64,000 bases of DNA from Pseudomonadota bacterium (GCA_021827205.1 JAKAWV010000001.1:248001-312000); one strand, 5' to 3'; counted from the stretch's first letter, positions 46,402 through 55,873 are shown. The notes: generated by a model from the sequence alone, not told the origin. Made by a program: numbers and translations.

Positions 46402-49400
46402 ATGAAAACGCCTCAGAGCTTCAAAAAGAAACTGCTTGCCAGCCTGATCACCACCTCGCTGGTCGGCGTCACGGCCACGCTGCCAGTCACCGCGCTGGCC
46501 GCCAGCGCCGACGCCACCCTGCGCGGCAACACCGCGCCCCACGCCCAAGTCGTCATCCGTGAGATCGCCACCGGACTCACGCGCAAGACCGAGTCCAACG
46601 GTCATGGCGTGTACGTGCTGCTCGGCCTGCCGCCCGGCACCTACACGGTGCATGCCGGCCACGGGCCCGAACAGAAGGTGAAGCTCAATGTGGCCTCGAC
46701 CGTCACCCTGAATCTGCAGACAGCCAGCGAGAGCAAAGCCACCGAGCTGGCCGCGGTCAAGGTGTCCGCCCAAACCATCAACATCCAGGACATGAGCACC
46801 TCGCAGGTCGGCAGCTACGTGTCGCTGCACCAGATCCAGAACATGCCCGCCGCTTCGCGCAACTTCCTGCAGTTTGCCGACACCGTGCCGGGCATGGTGT
46901 TCAGCCGCAGCGCCAACGGCGACACCAGTCTGCAGGCCGGTGGTATGGCCGACAGCGCCATCAACGTCTATATCGACGGCGTCAGCCAGAAGAACATGGT
47001 CCTGCAGGGCGGCATCGTCGGCCAGAACGCCAGCCAGGGCAATCCGTTCCCGCAACTGGCGATCGGCGAATACCGCGTGATCACCAACAACGAGGAAGCC
47101 GAGTACGGCATGCTTTCCAGTGCCGCCATCGTGGCATCCACCAAATCCGGCACCAACAAATTCAAGGGTAATGTCTTCTACAGTTTCAACAGCACGGGCA
47201 TGCGCGCCGCCACGCCGGCCGAGAACGCGGCCGGCAAGAAGACGCCTTCGACCGACAAGGACTTCGGCTTCGACTTCGGCGGTCCGATCATCAAGAACAA
47301 GGCGCACTTCTTCATTGCCTACGAAGGCAAGAAGTTCAACACCCCGACCACGGTGGTACCCTTCGCGCCGCAGGTCTACGTGAACCAGTTGCCGGCCAGC
47401 GCCCTGTCGCAAGTCGGCCCGGCCAACCTGCCGTTCCTCGAGAACAACTGGTTCGCCAAGATCGACTACGAGCCGACCGATCGCGACCGCTTCGTGCTGG
47501 AAACCCACATCCGCAACGAGACCAGCATCAGCGGTGTCGGCGGCATCCTCACCCCCTCGGCGGGTCTCAATACCATCAACTTCCAGAAGACCGCCGACCT
47601 GGCCTGGGAGCACAACGGCTACGACTGGTTCAACCGCCTCGAGGCCACCTGGCAGGACGCGGCCTATCAGCCGACGCCGATCATGCTCGGCATCGGCAAT
47701 GCCTATACGGCCGCGATCAACAGCAACTACCCGCTCAACCCCAACCAGATCATCCTGCAGACCGGCAATTCGCCGCTGGCGCAGCAGTACAAGGGCCAGC
47801 GCGGTATCGGCATCTTCGACCACTTCACCTATGACGGGCTGCAGTGGCACGGCAGCCACGTGATCAAGGCGGGCTTCAACCTGCAGCGGGTCACGCTCAC
47901 CGCGCAGGACGCCGGCGACAGCAATGCGCTGTTCTATTACAAGGTCTCGCCGACCACGGGTACCGAGAGCATTCCCTATCAGGCGCAGTTCGGCGCCCCG
48001 GTGCCCGGCCTCAGCCCGGTATCGGTGAGCAACAACACCCTGTTCGATGCGTTCCTGCAGGATACCTGGACGTTCAACAAGCACTGGACTTTCAACGTCG
48101 GCGTACGCGCTGACTACGACCGCACCCCGGCGTACCTCAACTACGTGACTCCTGCGCCGGTGCTGGCAGCGCTCAACACCCAGGCTCCAGGTGCGGCAAC
48201 TGGGATTACGTATGCGCAGCAGCTGGCCCAGGGCGGCATCAATATCAACAACTACGTCAGCAACGGCAGCAACCGCAGTGCCAAGTTGCATTTCTCGCCG
48301 CGCTTGGGCTTTGCCTACGACATCGACGGCGACCAGAAGCACGTGATCTTCGGCGGCATCGGCCGCACCTACAACCACAACCTGTACGACCTGCTGCAGG
48401 TCGAGCAGACCAAGTACGTGCTGTCGCAGCCGACGGTCTACTTCGGTACGGCGTCGCAGCCGTGCCTGTCCGGCCAGACCCCCTGTTACGCCTGGAATCC
48501 GTCGTATCTGAGCATTCCGGCGTTGCAGGCGCTGGTGGCGGGATCATTCGCCGGCAAGGAGGTGGACATGATGCCCAACAACCTCAAGACACCGTATTCC
48601 GACCAGTTTTCCATCGGCATGCGCAACCAGATCGGCGAGTGGAATACCAGTGTCGCGGTCACGCGCGTACTCAGCTACGACGGCCTGACTGGCTTCCTGG
48701 GCAACCGCGCACCCGGTGGCGCCTTCTGGGTGCACGAACCATGGGGTGGTGTTGGCCAGCCATGGACCTATCCCTTGCCGGGCTTTGGCAACCTGATCCT
48801 CTGGGGCAACAGTTTGCGGACCAGCACCACGCAGTTGTTGCTGTCGGCGCAGAAGCCCTACACCGAGGAGTCCGGTTGGGGCATGACCGTGGCCTACACT
48901 TATACCCACGCCAGATGGAACATGGATAACCAGGCGCTCAACAACAACTACTCCTTCGACGCGGAGTACCCCTACCAGTATCCGTTCATCGGCGAGCCGG
49001 TGGCCAAATCACGCATCGTGATCGCCGGTACCCTGAAAGGGCCGTGGGATATTGCCATGGGTGCGCGGCTGACGCTGGCCACGCCGATCCCTGGCGTCAA
49101 TCTGGCTTGCTACGGCGATCTCAATTCGCCCAGCGGTTGTATTCCGGTGGCGGCCACGCCGCAAGGCTCGCAGTTCCTCGTCGGCGGCCGCATCTGGGGC
49201 TACCGCGACTTCTCGGTGCAGTTCACCAAGAACTTCAAGCTGTGGGGCCTCAACGCCTATGCGCGCGCTGACATCATCAATCTGTTCAACTGGCACAACT
49301 ACTCGAGCTACATCGAGAATTACGGCAGCAACGGGGTGCTCAACAAATACCCGGTCCAGTACAACCCGCTGGGTGAGATCTCGGGTTACCCACGTTATGT

Positions 49401-49428
49401 GAAGCTCACCGTGGGCGTGCAGTTCTGA
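46402..49428 (+). CDS. TonB-dependent outer-membrane receptor, Oar/carboxypeptidase-regulatory-like type
   Basis: 1008 residues with a signal peptide (SLVGVTATLPVTALAASA, cleavage near 33-34). A CarboxypepD-regulatory-like domain (about 36-105; GNTAPHAQVVIREIATGLTR) precedes the plug (about 120-260; QIQNMPAASRNFLQFADTVPG) and a long beta-barrel ending in an aromatic residue (TVGVQF). A standard TonB box is not obvious. GTAGGGG precedes the ATG. In Xanthomonadales and Caulobacter such receptors import oligosaccharides and sit beside LacI regulators and flavin halogenase-like genes. A glucan-derived substrate is inferred here from the GH144-like gene downstream. A strong hairpin follows the stop. 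Confidence 0.93.
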   Translation: MKTPQSFKKKLLASLITTSLVGVTATLPVTALAASADATLRGNTAPHAQVVIREIATGLTRKTESNGHGVYVLLGLPPGTYTVHAGHGPEQKVKLNVASTVTLNLQTASESKATELAAVKVSAQTINIQDMSTSQVGSYVSLHQIQNMPAASRNFLQFADTVPGMVFSRSANGDTSLQAGGMADSAINVYIDGVSQKNMVLQGGIVGQNASQGNPFPQLAIGEYRVITNNEEAEYGMLSSAAIVASTKSGTNKFKGNVFYSFNSTGMRAATPAENAAGKKTPSTDKDFGFDFGGPIIKNKAHFFIAYEGKKFNTPTTVVPFAPQVYVNQLPASALSQVGPANLPFLENNWFAKIDYEPTDRDRFVLETHIRNETSISGVGGILTPSAGLNTINFQKTADLAWEHNGYDWFNRLEATWQDAAYQPTPIMLGIGNAYTAAINSNYPLNPNQIILQTGNSPLAQQYKGQRGIGIFDHFTYDGLQWHGSHVIKAGFNLQRVTLTAQDAGDSNALFYYKVSPTTGTESIPYQAQFGAPVPGLSPVSVSNNTLFDAFLQDTWTFNKHWTFNVGVRADYDRTPAYLNYVTPAPVLAALNTQAPGAATGITYAQQLAQGGININNYVSNGSNRSAKLHFSPRLGFAYDIDGDQKHVIFGGIGRTYNHNLYDLLQVEQTKYVLSQPTVYFGTASQPCLSGQTPCYAWNPSYLSIPALQALVAGSFAGKEVDMMPNNLKTPYSDQFSIGMRNQIGEWNTSVAVTRVLSYDGLTGFLGNRAPGGAFWVHEPWGGVGQPWTYPLPGFGNLILWGNSLRTSTTQLLLSAQKPYTEESGWGMTVAYTYTHARWNMDNQALNNNYSFDAEYPYQYPFIGEPVAKSRIVIAGTLKGPWDIAMGARLTLATPIPGVNLACYGDLNSPSGCIPVAATPQGSQFLVGGRIWGYRDFSVQFTKNFKLWGLNAYARADIINLFNWHNYSSYIENYGSNGVLNKYPVQYNPLGEISGYPRYVKLTVGVQF

Positions 49429-49438
49429 GTCGACGCAC

Positions 49439-49467
49439 GCGCGCCGGCGGGCAATCCGCCGGCGCGC
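49439..49467 (+). terminator. Strong hairpin after the TonB receptor gene
   Basis: GCGCGCCGGCGG at 49439-49450 pairs perfectly with CCGCCGGCGCGC at 49456-49467 across a GCAAT loop. Only two T residues follow, so it may work as a weak terminator or as an mRNA-stabilising hairpin that sets differential expression of the receptor over the genes downstream. Confidence 0.6.
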
Positions 49468-49544
49468 TTCGACTGCGCTAGGCTTGATTGTCCGCGTTGG
49501 GTCAGCACGCTGCAGTTGTGCAAACTTCCCCGAGAGTTGCTCCG

Positions 49545-51059
49545 ATGCCCATGTCACAGTCCGTGAAAAACATCGTCATCGTCGGCGGCGGCACCGCCGG
49601 CTGGATGGCGGCGGCGGCCTGCGCCAAGGTGCTGGGGCCGAGCTATGCGGTGCACCTGGTCGAGTCCGAGGAGATCGGCACCATCGCCGTGGGCGAGGCC
49701 ACGGTGCCGCACCTGAAGCAGTTCAACAATCTGCTCGAGATCGACGAGGTCGAGTTCGTCAAGAACGTCAAGGGTACGTTCAAACTGGGCATCCAGTTCA
49801 ACGACTGGGGTCGCCTGGGTGACAGTTACATCCACGGTTTCGGCCAGTTGGGCCCCGATGTCGGCCCACTGCCGTTCCACCAGTTCTGGATCAAGGCGCG
49901 GCACAAAGGCTGGGCCGCGCCGCTGGGCGATTACTCGATCAACACGGCGGCGGCGCCACGCGGCAAGTTCATGCCCTCGGCCAGCGACGCGCCGGCCAAT
50001 TCCCCGCTGGCGGATATCCGCTACGCCTATCACTTTGACGCCAGCCTGTATGCGCGCTACCTGCGCGGCTATGCCGAAGCGCGTGGCGCGCGCCGCACCG
50101 AGGGCAAGGTCAGGCACGTGCAGCTGCGCGCCGAGGACGGTTACGTCGAGTCGGTGACGCTGGAGAACGGCACCGTCATCGGCGGGGATCTGTTCATCGA
50201 CTGCTCCGGCTTCCGCGGCCTGCTGATCGAGCAGGCGCTGCACATCGGCTACATCGATTATTCGCAGTGGTTGCGTTGCGACCGCGCCGTGGCGGTCGGT
50301 TGCGAGAAAGTCGGCCCGCCCACGCCCTACACGCGGGTGACCGCGCGCACGGCCGGCTGGCAGTGGCGCATCCCGCTGCAGCATCGCACCGGCAACGGGC
50401 ACGTTTACAGCAGCGCCCTGATCAGTGACGACGAGGCCGCGGCCACGCTGTTGGCCAACCTGGATGGCAAGCCGCTGGGCGAGCCGCGCTTGCTGCGCTT
50501 CACGCCCGGCATGCGCAAGAAGTTCTGGAGCAAGAACGTGGTGGCGCTGGGGCTGGCCAGCGGCTTTCTGGAGCCGCTGGAGTCGACCAGCATCTTCCTG
50601 ATCCAGTCGGGCATCGCGCGCCTGGTCAGCCTGCTGCCGTGGAATGATTTCAGCGAGGTGGTGATCGACGAGTACAACGCCCAGCTCACTTTCGAGATGG
50701 AGCGCATCCGCGACTTCCTGATCCTGCATTACCACGCCACGCAGCGCGATGACGCGCCGTTGTGGCGCGAGTGCGCCCGCATGTCGGTGCCCGCGGGTCT
50801 GGCGCACAAGATGCGCCTGTTCGCCGATAGCGGGCGGTCCTTCCGCGAGAGCGAGGAACTCTTCGCGGAACCCAGCTGGGTGGAGGTGATGATCGGGCAG
50901 AACATCCTGCCGCGCGCCTACCACCCGCTGGTCGAGCAGATGCCCGATGACCAGCTCAAGCAGTTCGTGCAGGGCGTGGCGCAGGTGATCGAAAGCTGCG
51001 TCGGCGTGATGCCGCCGCATCAGACCTTCATCGACCGACGTTGCGCGGCGCCAGCCTGA
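49545..51059 (+). CDS. Flavin-dependent tryptophan-halogenase-family protein
   Basis: 504 residues, the usual size. The FAD-binding VIVGGGTAGWMAAA opens the protein. The motif WxWxIP is present (GWQWRIP, first Trp 272). The catalytic lysine of PrnA-type enzymes has a counterpart at K80 (GTFKLGIQF) and the active-site glutamate at E346 (FLEPLESTSIF). All signature residues for making HOCl or HOBr-like species are therefore intact. Yet it sits between a TonB receptor and a glucanase, where Xanthomonadales and Caulobacter often carry such genes. No halogenated metabolite pathway is visible and no flavin reductase is adjacent. The natural substrate is unknown; a sugar-locus-linked oxidation or bromination is possible. 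The start is the ATG at 49545; an upstream ORF start at 49488 is rejected because the family begins here. Confidence 0.9.
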   Translation: MPMSQSVKNIVIVGGGTAGWMAAAACAKVLGPSYAVHLVESEEIGTIAVGEATVPHLKQFNNLLEIDEVEFVKNVKGTFKLGIQFNDWGRLGDSYIHGFGQLGPDVGPLPFHQFWIKARHKGWAAPLGDYSINTAAAPRGKFMPSASDAPANSPLADIRYAYHFDASLYARYLRGYAEARGARRTEGKVRHVQLRAEDGYVESVTLENGTVIGGDLFIDCSGFRGLLIEQALHIGYIDYSQWLRCDRAVAVGCEKVGPPTPYTRVTARTAGWQWRIPLQHRTGNGHVYSSALISDDEAAATLLANLDGKPLGEPRLLRFTPGMRKKFWSKNVVALGLASGFLEPLESTSIFLIQSGIARLVSLLPWNDFSEVVIDEYNAQLTFEMERIRDFLILHYHATQRDDAPLWRECARMSVPAGLAHKMRLFADSGRSFRESEELFAEPSWVEVMIGQNILPRAYHPLVEQMPDDQLKQFVQGVAQVIESCVGVMPPHQTFIDRRCAAPA

Positions 51060-51225
51060 ACCGCCGCATGTCGGGTCGCGCAAGTCCTTGCCGCGCGATT
51101 GGCTCGGCAGCATGCGCGCGGCCCGTGATCCGTGGCCCGAGGCCGTGGTTGTTGTGCGTGTGTGATTGCGCGCATCGGTCAGCCAGCCGGTGCGCGGTTT
51201 TTTCCCCCACAAAACCGAGGCCGTG

Positions 51226-52695
51226 ATGTTGAAACGAAGTGCCATTCTGTGCGCGGCGCTGCTGGCCACGCTGCCCGGTGCGCTGCTGGCGGCGCCGATC
51301 ACGACGGCCCCCCAGCGCGCGCCGTTCGTGTCGACGCTGCCGGTGGAGCACACGCTGCCGCCATTTTTCGATCAGCTCGAAAAGCGCACCTTCGAATTTT
51401 TCTGGGATACCACCAATCCGGCCAATGGCCTGGCGCCCGATCACTATCCGGGGCCGTCGTTTTCCAGCATCGCGGCGGTGGGATTCGCGCTCACCGCCTA
51501 CCCGATCGGCGTGGAGCGCGGCTGGGTCACGCGCCAGCAGGCGGCGCAGCGCGTGCTGACCACGCTGAAGTTTTTCGATGACGCGCCGCAGGGCAAGGCC
51601 GCGGCCGGCGACACCGGTTACAAGGGTTTCTACTATCACTTCCTGGACATGCGCACGGGCCGGCGCTGGCCGCACATCGAGCTGTCCAGCATCGACACCG
51701 CGCTGCTGATGGCCGGTGTGTTGTTCGACCAGAGCTATTTCGATCGCGGCACGCCCATCGAAAAACAGATCCGCAGCCTCGCCAACCAGCTCTACCGGCG
51801 CGTGGACTGGACCTGGATGCAGGCCGATCCGCCGCTGATCAGCATGGGCTGGACTCCGCAGTCCGGTTTCCTCAAGTACAACTACGAGGGTTATGACGAG
51901 GCGATGATTCTTTACATCGAAGCCTTGGGCTCACCGACCCACGCGGTGCAACCCGATGCATGGAATGCATGGACGGCCACGTATCCGAAATTCTGGGGTG
52001 ACTACTACGGTCGCGAGCAGCTCAGTTTCGCGCCGTTGTTCGGCTCGCAGTATTCGGAGTCGTGGATCGATTTTCGCGGCATCCAGGATGCCTTCATGCG
52101 CGGCAAGGGCATCGACTATTTCATCAACAGCCGCCGCGAGGCCGAATCGCAGCGCGATTACGCCATCGCCAATCCCGGCCACTGGACCGGCTACGGCAAG
52201 GATCTGTGGGGCCTCACCGCCTGCGACGGTCCGGGCAACATCACCTACACCGATGCCCAGGGTGTGACGCGCACGTTCGCGGGCTATGCCGCGCGCGGCG
52301 CCGGCATCAAGCACACCTTCGACGATGGCACCATCGCGCCGACCGCGGCGCTGGGCTCGATCGCGTTCGCGCCCAGGATCGTCATCCCGATGGTGGAAGC
52401 GATGCAGGCCAAGTACGGCAAGTACATTTATGGCCGCTACGGCTATGTCGACGCCTTCAACCCCAGCTTCCACGATAGCAACGCGGTGGTGAACAGCGGA
52501 ACCGTGGTGCCGGGCGTGGGCTGGGTGGACTCCGAGCGCCTCGGCATCGATCAAGGCCCGATCCTGCTGATGCTGGAAAACTACCGCTCCGGTTTCGTCT
52601 GGCGCGTGATGCGCAAGAACCCGTATATCCGCCGCGGCCTGCAGCGCGCCGGTTTCAGCGGCGGCTGGCTGGACGGCAAACCCGCGACGGAGTGA
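51226..52695 (+). CDS. Exported GH144-like beta-1,2-glucanase (glucoamylase-family fold)
   Basis: 489 residues from ATG 51226. A signal peptide (LCAALLATLPGALLAA) is followed by PPFFDQLEKRTFEFFWDTT, the start signature of the COG5368 'glucoamylase' family. The middle has GYKGFYYHFLDMRTGRRW and EAMILYIEALGSPTH, and the Glycoamylase domain (about 215-470) includes FGSQYSESWIDFRG and ACDGPGNITY. Members of this group (GH144) cut beta-1,2-glucans. It probably works in the periplasm on glucan brought in by the TonB receptor. The C-terminus NPYIRRGLQRAGF is also a family trait. The gene lies 166 bases after the halogenase gene and nine before the binding-protein gene. Which beta-glucan it cuts is inferred from the family. 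Confidence 0.85.
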   Translation: MLKRSAILCAALLATLPGALLAAPITTAPQRAPFVSTLPVEHTLPPFFDQLEKRTFEFFWDTTNPANGLAPDHYPGPSFSSIAAVGFALTAYPIGVERGWVTRQQAAQRVLTTLKFFDDAPQGKAAAGDTGYKGFYYHFLDMRTGRRWPHIELSSIDTALLMAGVLFDQSYFDRGTPIEKQIRSLANQLYRRVDWTWMQADPPLISMGWTPQSGFLKYNYEGYDEAMILYIEALGSPTHAVQPDAWNAWTATYPKFWGDYYGREQLSFAPLFGSQYSESWIDFRGIQDAFMRGKGIDYFINSRREAESQRDYAIANPGHWTGYGKDLWGLTACDGPGNITYTDAQGVTRTFAGYAARGAGIKHTFDDGTIAPTAALGSIAFAPRIVIPMVEAMQAKYGKYIYGRYGYVDAFNPSFHDSNAVVNSGTVVPGVGWVDSERLGIDQGPILLMLENYRSGFVWRVMRKNPYIRRGLQRAGFSGGWLDGKPATE

Positions 52696-52704
52696 ACTGC
52701 GCGC

Positions 52705-54021
52705 ATGTCCGGCATCACTCGCTTGCCGCGCTTGCCGCGCTTGCCGCGCTTGCCGCTGCTGCTGTCGCTGGTGTTCGCGGCGCTGCTCGGCGGCTGCACG
52801 CAGGCGCCCCATGCCCAGCGCGAGGTGCTGCACTTCTGGGCCATGGGCCGGGAAGGCCTGGTCGCCGCGCGGTTGGTGCAGGGCTTCGAGAAATTGCACC
52901 CGGATATCCGTGTCGAGGTGCAGCAACTGCCGTGGACCGCGGCGCACGCCAAGCTGCTGACGGCTTACGCCGGCGACACCACGCCCGATGTCGCGCAAAT
53001 GGGCAACACCTGGATTCCAGAGATGGCCGCGCTGCGCGCCATCGTACCGCTGGACAGCTATATCGCCGGCTCGCACATCGTCACGCCCAGCGATTACTTC
53101 CCCGGCATCTGGACCAGCAACGTCATCCACGGCAAGGCCTACGGCGTGCCGTGGTACGTGGACACGCGTCTGATCTTCTACCGCAAGGACATCCTCGCCG
53201 CCGCGGGCTTTGATCACGCGCCGACCAGTTGGGCCGGCTGGGAGCGCATGCTGGCGGCGATCAAGGCGCGCGCGAAGCCCGGCGACTGGGCCGCGCTGCT
53301 GCCGCTCAACGAGTTCGAGCCGCTGGTGTCGCTGGCGCTGGAACAGCCGGGTTCGTTCCTGCGCGATGGCGATCAGTACGGCAATTTCGAGAGTCCGCAA
53401 TTCGAGGCGGCGCTGCGCTTTTATCTGGGTTTTTTCCGCAACGGCTACGCGCCGCGTCTCGATGACACGCAAATCGCCAGCGTGCCGATCGAATTCGCGC
53501 GCGGGCACTATGCGTTCTACATCTCGGGGCCGTGGATGATCCGCGAGTTCGAGCGCCAGATGCCCGCCGCGGCGTGGGGCGACTGGGCCACCGCGCCGCT
53601 GCCCGGCCCCAGCGGCGCGGCCAGCAATTCGGGCATCGCCGGTGGCGCCAGTCTGGTGATCTTTCGCAACTCCAGGCACAAGGCGGCGGCGTGGAAATTG
53701 ATCGAGTACCTCTCGCGGCCCGCGGTGCAGGATGAGTTCCATCGGCTCACCGGCGATCTGCCGCCGCGGCGCAGTACTTGGGCGCGGCCCGATATCGCGT
53801 CCGATCCCTACGCCGTGGCGTTCCGCACCCAGCTCGAACACGCGCGCGCCGTGCCCAAGATCGCCGAATACGAGCAGATCGTGCAGGAGATGCAAACCAT
53901 CGCCGCGCGCGCCGCGTGGGGCAAACTCAGCGTGGCGCAGGCGGCCGCCGAAATGAATCAGCGCACCAATGCGATCCTGTCCGAGCGGCGCTGGATCCTG
54001 CGGCATGGAGGCTTGCGATGA
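52705..54021 (+). CDS. Sugar ABC transporter substrate-binding lipoprotein (CUT1 type)
   Basis: 438 residues. The N-terminal signal has a 4-fold RLP repeat encoded by 9-base tandem units (52720-52755), then a hydrophobic run ending in LLGGCTQA, a lipobox with Cys near 32. The mature part is a family 1 solute-binding protein (about 40-430), with VLHFWAMGREG, YGVPWYVDTRLIFYRKD and YISGPWMIREFERQ, the usual Trp-rich sugar site. It should bind an oligosaccharide and pass it to the permeases encoded next. The stop overlaps the first permease start (ATGA). RBS GGAGTGA overlaps the previous stop. Confidence 0.92.
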   Translation: MSGITRLPRLPRLPRLPLLLSLVFAALLGGCTQAPHAQREVLHFWAMGREGLVAARLVQGFEKLHPDIRVEVQQLPWTAAHAKLLTAYAGDTTPDVAQMGNTWIPEMAALRAIVPLDSYIAGSHIVTPSDYFPGIWTSNVIHGKAYGVPWYVDTRLIFYRKDILAAAGFDHAPTSWAGWERMLAAIKARAKPGDWAALLPLNEFEPLVSLALEQPGSFLRDGDQYGNFESPQFEAALRFYLGFFRNGYAPRLDDTQIASVPIEFARGHYAFYISGPWMIREFERQMPAAAWGDWATAPLPGPSGAASNSGIAGGASLVIFRNSRHKAAAWKLIEYLSRPAVQDEFHRLTGDLPPRRSTWARPDIASDPYAVAFRTQLEHARAVPKIAEYEQIVQEMQTIAARAAWGKLSVAQAAAEMNQRTNAILSERRWILRHGGLR

Positions 54022-54905
54022 AGCGAGGTGGCGGCGCACTGGTCGGCTGGATGTTCGTGGCGCCGGCGCTGATCGTGATCGGCGTGTTTTTCCTGCTGCC
54101 GGTGCTGGCGGCGCTGGGCCTGAGCTTCACCGATTTCAACATCTACGCGCTGGCCAGCCTGAAGAACCTGCGTTTCGTCGGCATCGACAATTACATCGCC
54201 GTGTTGCGCATGGGCTTGTTCTGGAAGGCGCTTGGCAACACGCTGTATTTCGTCGTGGTCGGCGTGCCGCTGTCGATCGGCGCGGCGCTGGGCGCGGCGC
54301 TGCTGGTGCATTCGCGGCTGGCGCGGTGGAAGAGTTTCTTTCGCGTGGCGCTGTTCACGCCGGTGGTCACCAACCTGATCGCGGTGGCGGTGATCTGGAA
54401 ATATCTTTTCCAGGAGCGCTACGGTTTCGTCAACTACGCGCTGAGCTGGTTCGGCATCCACCCGATCGACTGGCTGGGGAATCCGCACATGTCCATGCCC
54501 ACCATCATCCTGTTCGCGCTGTGGAAGAACTTCGGCTACAGCATGATCATCGTGCTGGCCGGCTTGCAGGCGATCCCGGATGAGTTGTACGAGGCCGCGC
54601 GGCTGGATGGCGCCAGCGCCTGGCGGCAAGTGCGCTACATCACCCTGCCCATGCTCGGACCGACGCTGATGACCGTGGGCCTGCTGACCATGGTCGGTTA
54701 CTTCCAGTTGTTCGCCGAACCGTACGTGATGACCCAGGGCGGCCCGCTGCAGAGCACGCTGTCGGTGCTGTATCTGCTGTACGAGCAGGGTTTCAACTGG
54801 TGGAACCTCGGCTTTGCCTCGGCCATCGCCTTCGTGCTGTTCGTGTTCACCATGATCGCCACCTGGGCGCTGATGCGCTTCGGGCGGCGCAAGGGTTGGG
54901 TCTAG
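54018..54905 (+). CDS. Sugar ABC transporter permease 1 (MalF/UgpA-like)
   Basis: 295 residues with six membrane helices. The EAA loop reads EAARLDGASAWRQVRYITLP at about 191-210, the ATPase-contact motif of binding-protein-dependent permeases. PALIVIGVFFLLPVLAALGL is helix 1, typical of MalF/UgpA partners. It overlaps the binding-protein stop by four bases and ends nine bases before permease 2. Together they form the channel for an oligosaccharide. The operon has no MalK-type ATPase, so the complex must borrow a shared one from elsewhere in the genome (MsmX-like sharing is known in other bacteria). Confidence 0.93.
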   Translation: MKRGGGALVGWMFVAPALIVIGVFFLLPVLAALGLSFTDFNIYALASLKNLRFVGIDNYIAVLRMGLFWKALGNTLYFVVVGVPLSIGAALGAALLVHSRLARWKSFFRVALFTPVVTNLIAVAVIWKYLFQERYGFVNYALSWFGIHPIDWLGNPHMSMPTIILFALWKNFGYSMIIVLAGLQAIPDELYEAARLDGASAWRQVRYITLPMLGPTLMTVGLLTMVGYFQLFAEPYVMTQGGPLQSTLSVLYLLYEQGFNWWNLGFASAIAFVLFVFTMIATWALMRFGRRKGWV

Positions 54906-54913
54906 GGTTGGGC

Positions 54914-55738
54914 ATGAAACCGTCACGCACCGCGTTCTGGACCATCAACGGCCTACTCGGGCTGCTGGCTGCGATCACGCTGTTTCCGCTGGCGTGGATG
55001 CTGTCGGTCTCGTTGATGCCGGACGGCGCGGCCAGCACGTTTCCGCCGCCGCTGTGGCCGACGCATCCGACCCTGGCCAATTATCACGCGCTGTTCGTCA
55101 GGGCTGATCTGGGGCGCTACCTGCTCAACAGCCTGATCGTTTCCGGCGGCATCACCCTGGGCTCGCTGTGCTGCAACGTGCTGGCCGGTTATGGCTTCGC
55201 CAAGCTGCGCTTCGGCGGGCGCGATCGCACCTTCGGCCTGCTGCTGGCGGCGCTGGTGATCCCCTCGCAGGTGGCGATGATGCCGCTGTTTCTGCTGGCG
55301 CGCGAGCTGCACATCGTCAACAGCTACGCCGGCGTGATCATGCCTTCGCTGGCCAGCATCTTCGGCATTTATCTGGTGCGTCAGTACGCGCGCGCCATTC
55401 CCGACGAGATGCTCGAAGCCGCGCGCATCGACGGCGCCAGCGAGCTGGGCATCTTCCTGCGCGTGGTGTTGCCGCTGCTGAAACCCATCATCCTCACCCT
55501 GACCATCCTCACCTTTCTCACCGCGTGGAACGATTTCATGTGGCCGCTGATCGTGCTCACCGGCAACAACCACTACACCTTGCCGATCGCGCTGGCGTCG
55601 CTGGCGCGCGAGCACAACCAGGACGTGGAGATGCTGATGGCCGGATCGATGGTCACCGTGGTGCCGGTGCTGGTGTTGTTCCTGCTGCTGCAGCGTTACT
55701 ACATCCAGGGCCTGCTGCTGGGCAGCGTGAAGCGGTGA
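54914..55738 (+). CDS. Sugar ABC transporter permease 2 (MalG/UgpE-like)
   Basis: 274 residues with six membrane helices. The EAA loop is EAARIDGASELGIFLRVVLP at about 172-191. NSLIVSGGITLGSLCCNVLA and FLTAWNDFMWPLIVLTGNN are MalG/UgpE landmarks. It is the last gene of the carbohydrate operon. The end (YYIQGLLLGSVKR) is the usual family finish, so the gene is complete even though the sequence just after it is a patchwork of dead gene pieces (55790-56048). The partner ATPase is not in the window. Confidence 0.93.
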   Translation: MKPSRTAFWTINGLLGLLAAITLFPLAWMLSVSLMPDGAASTFPPPLWPTHPTLANYHALFVRADLGRYLLNSLIVSGGITLGSLCCNVLAGYGFAKLRFGGRDRTFGLLLAALVIPSQVAMMPLFLLARELHIVNSYAGVIMPSLASIFGIYLVRQYARAIPDEMLEAARIDGASELGIFLRVVLPLLKPIILTLTILTFLTAWNDFMWPLIVLTGNNHYTLPIALASLAREHNQDVEMLMAGSMVTVVPVLVLFLLLQRYYIQGLLLGSVKR

Positions 55739-55789
55739 TGGGCTTATGTTGATGCGTGCGTGCGGCCGCAGCAGCTCACGCCACCAAGG

Positions 55790-55873
55790 CTACTTGGGGG
55801 CGGGCTTGCCGCGGGCGCGCAAGCGCTCGTAGAGCGTGCGCAGACACGGCTCGTGACGCACCGTGCCGAGCGT
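55790..55873 (-). mobile_element. Fragment of an IS110/IS116-type transposase
   Basis: Read on the - strand, 27 residues end at a TAG (55790-55792): RHEPCLRTLYERLRARGKP is the clear part. It matches the family form 'NPvLRaFYeRLraaGKP' found near the C-terminus of IS110/IS116/IS902 transposases (recalled). Upstream of it the frame reads the antisense of an unrelated fragment, so only this scrap remains. It cannot encode an active enzyme. Confidence 0.5.

Noticed and set aside
49554-51353. - strand 599-residue frame antisense to the halogenase-family gene
   Set aside because: Composition of a shadow; the + strand has FAD and WxWxIP motifs.
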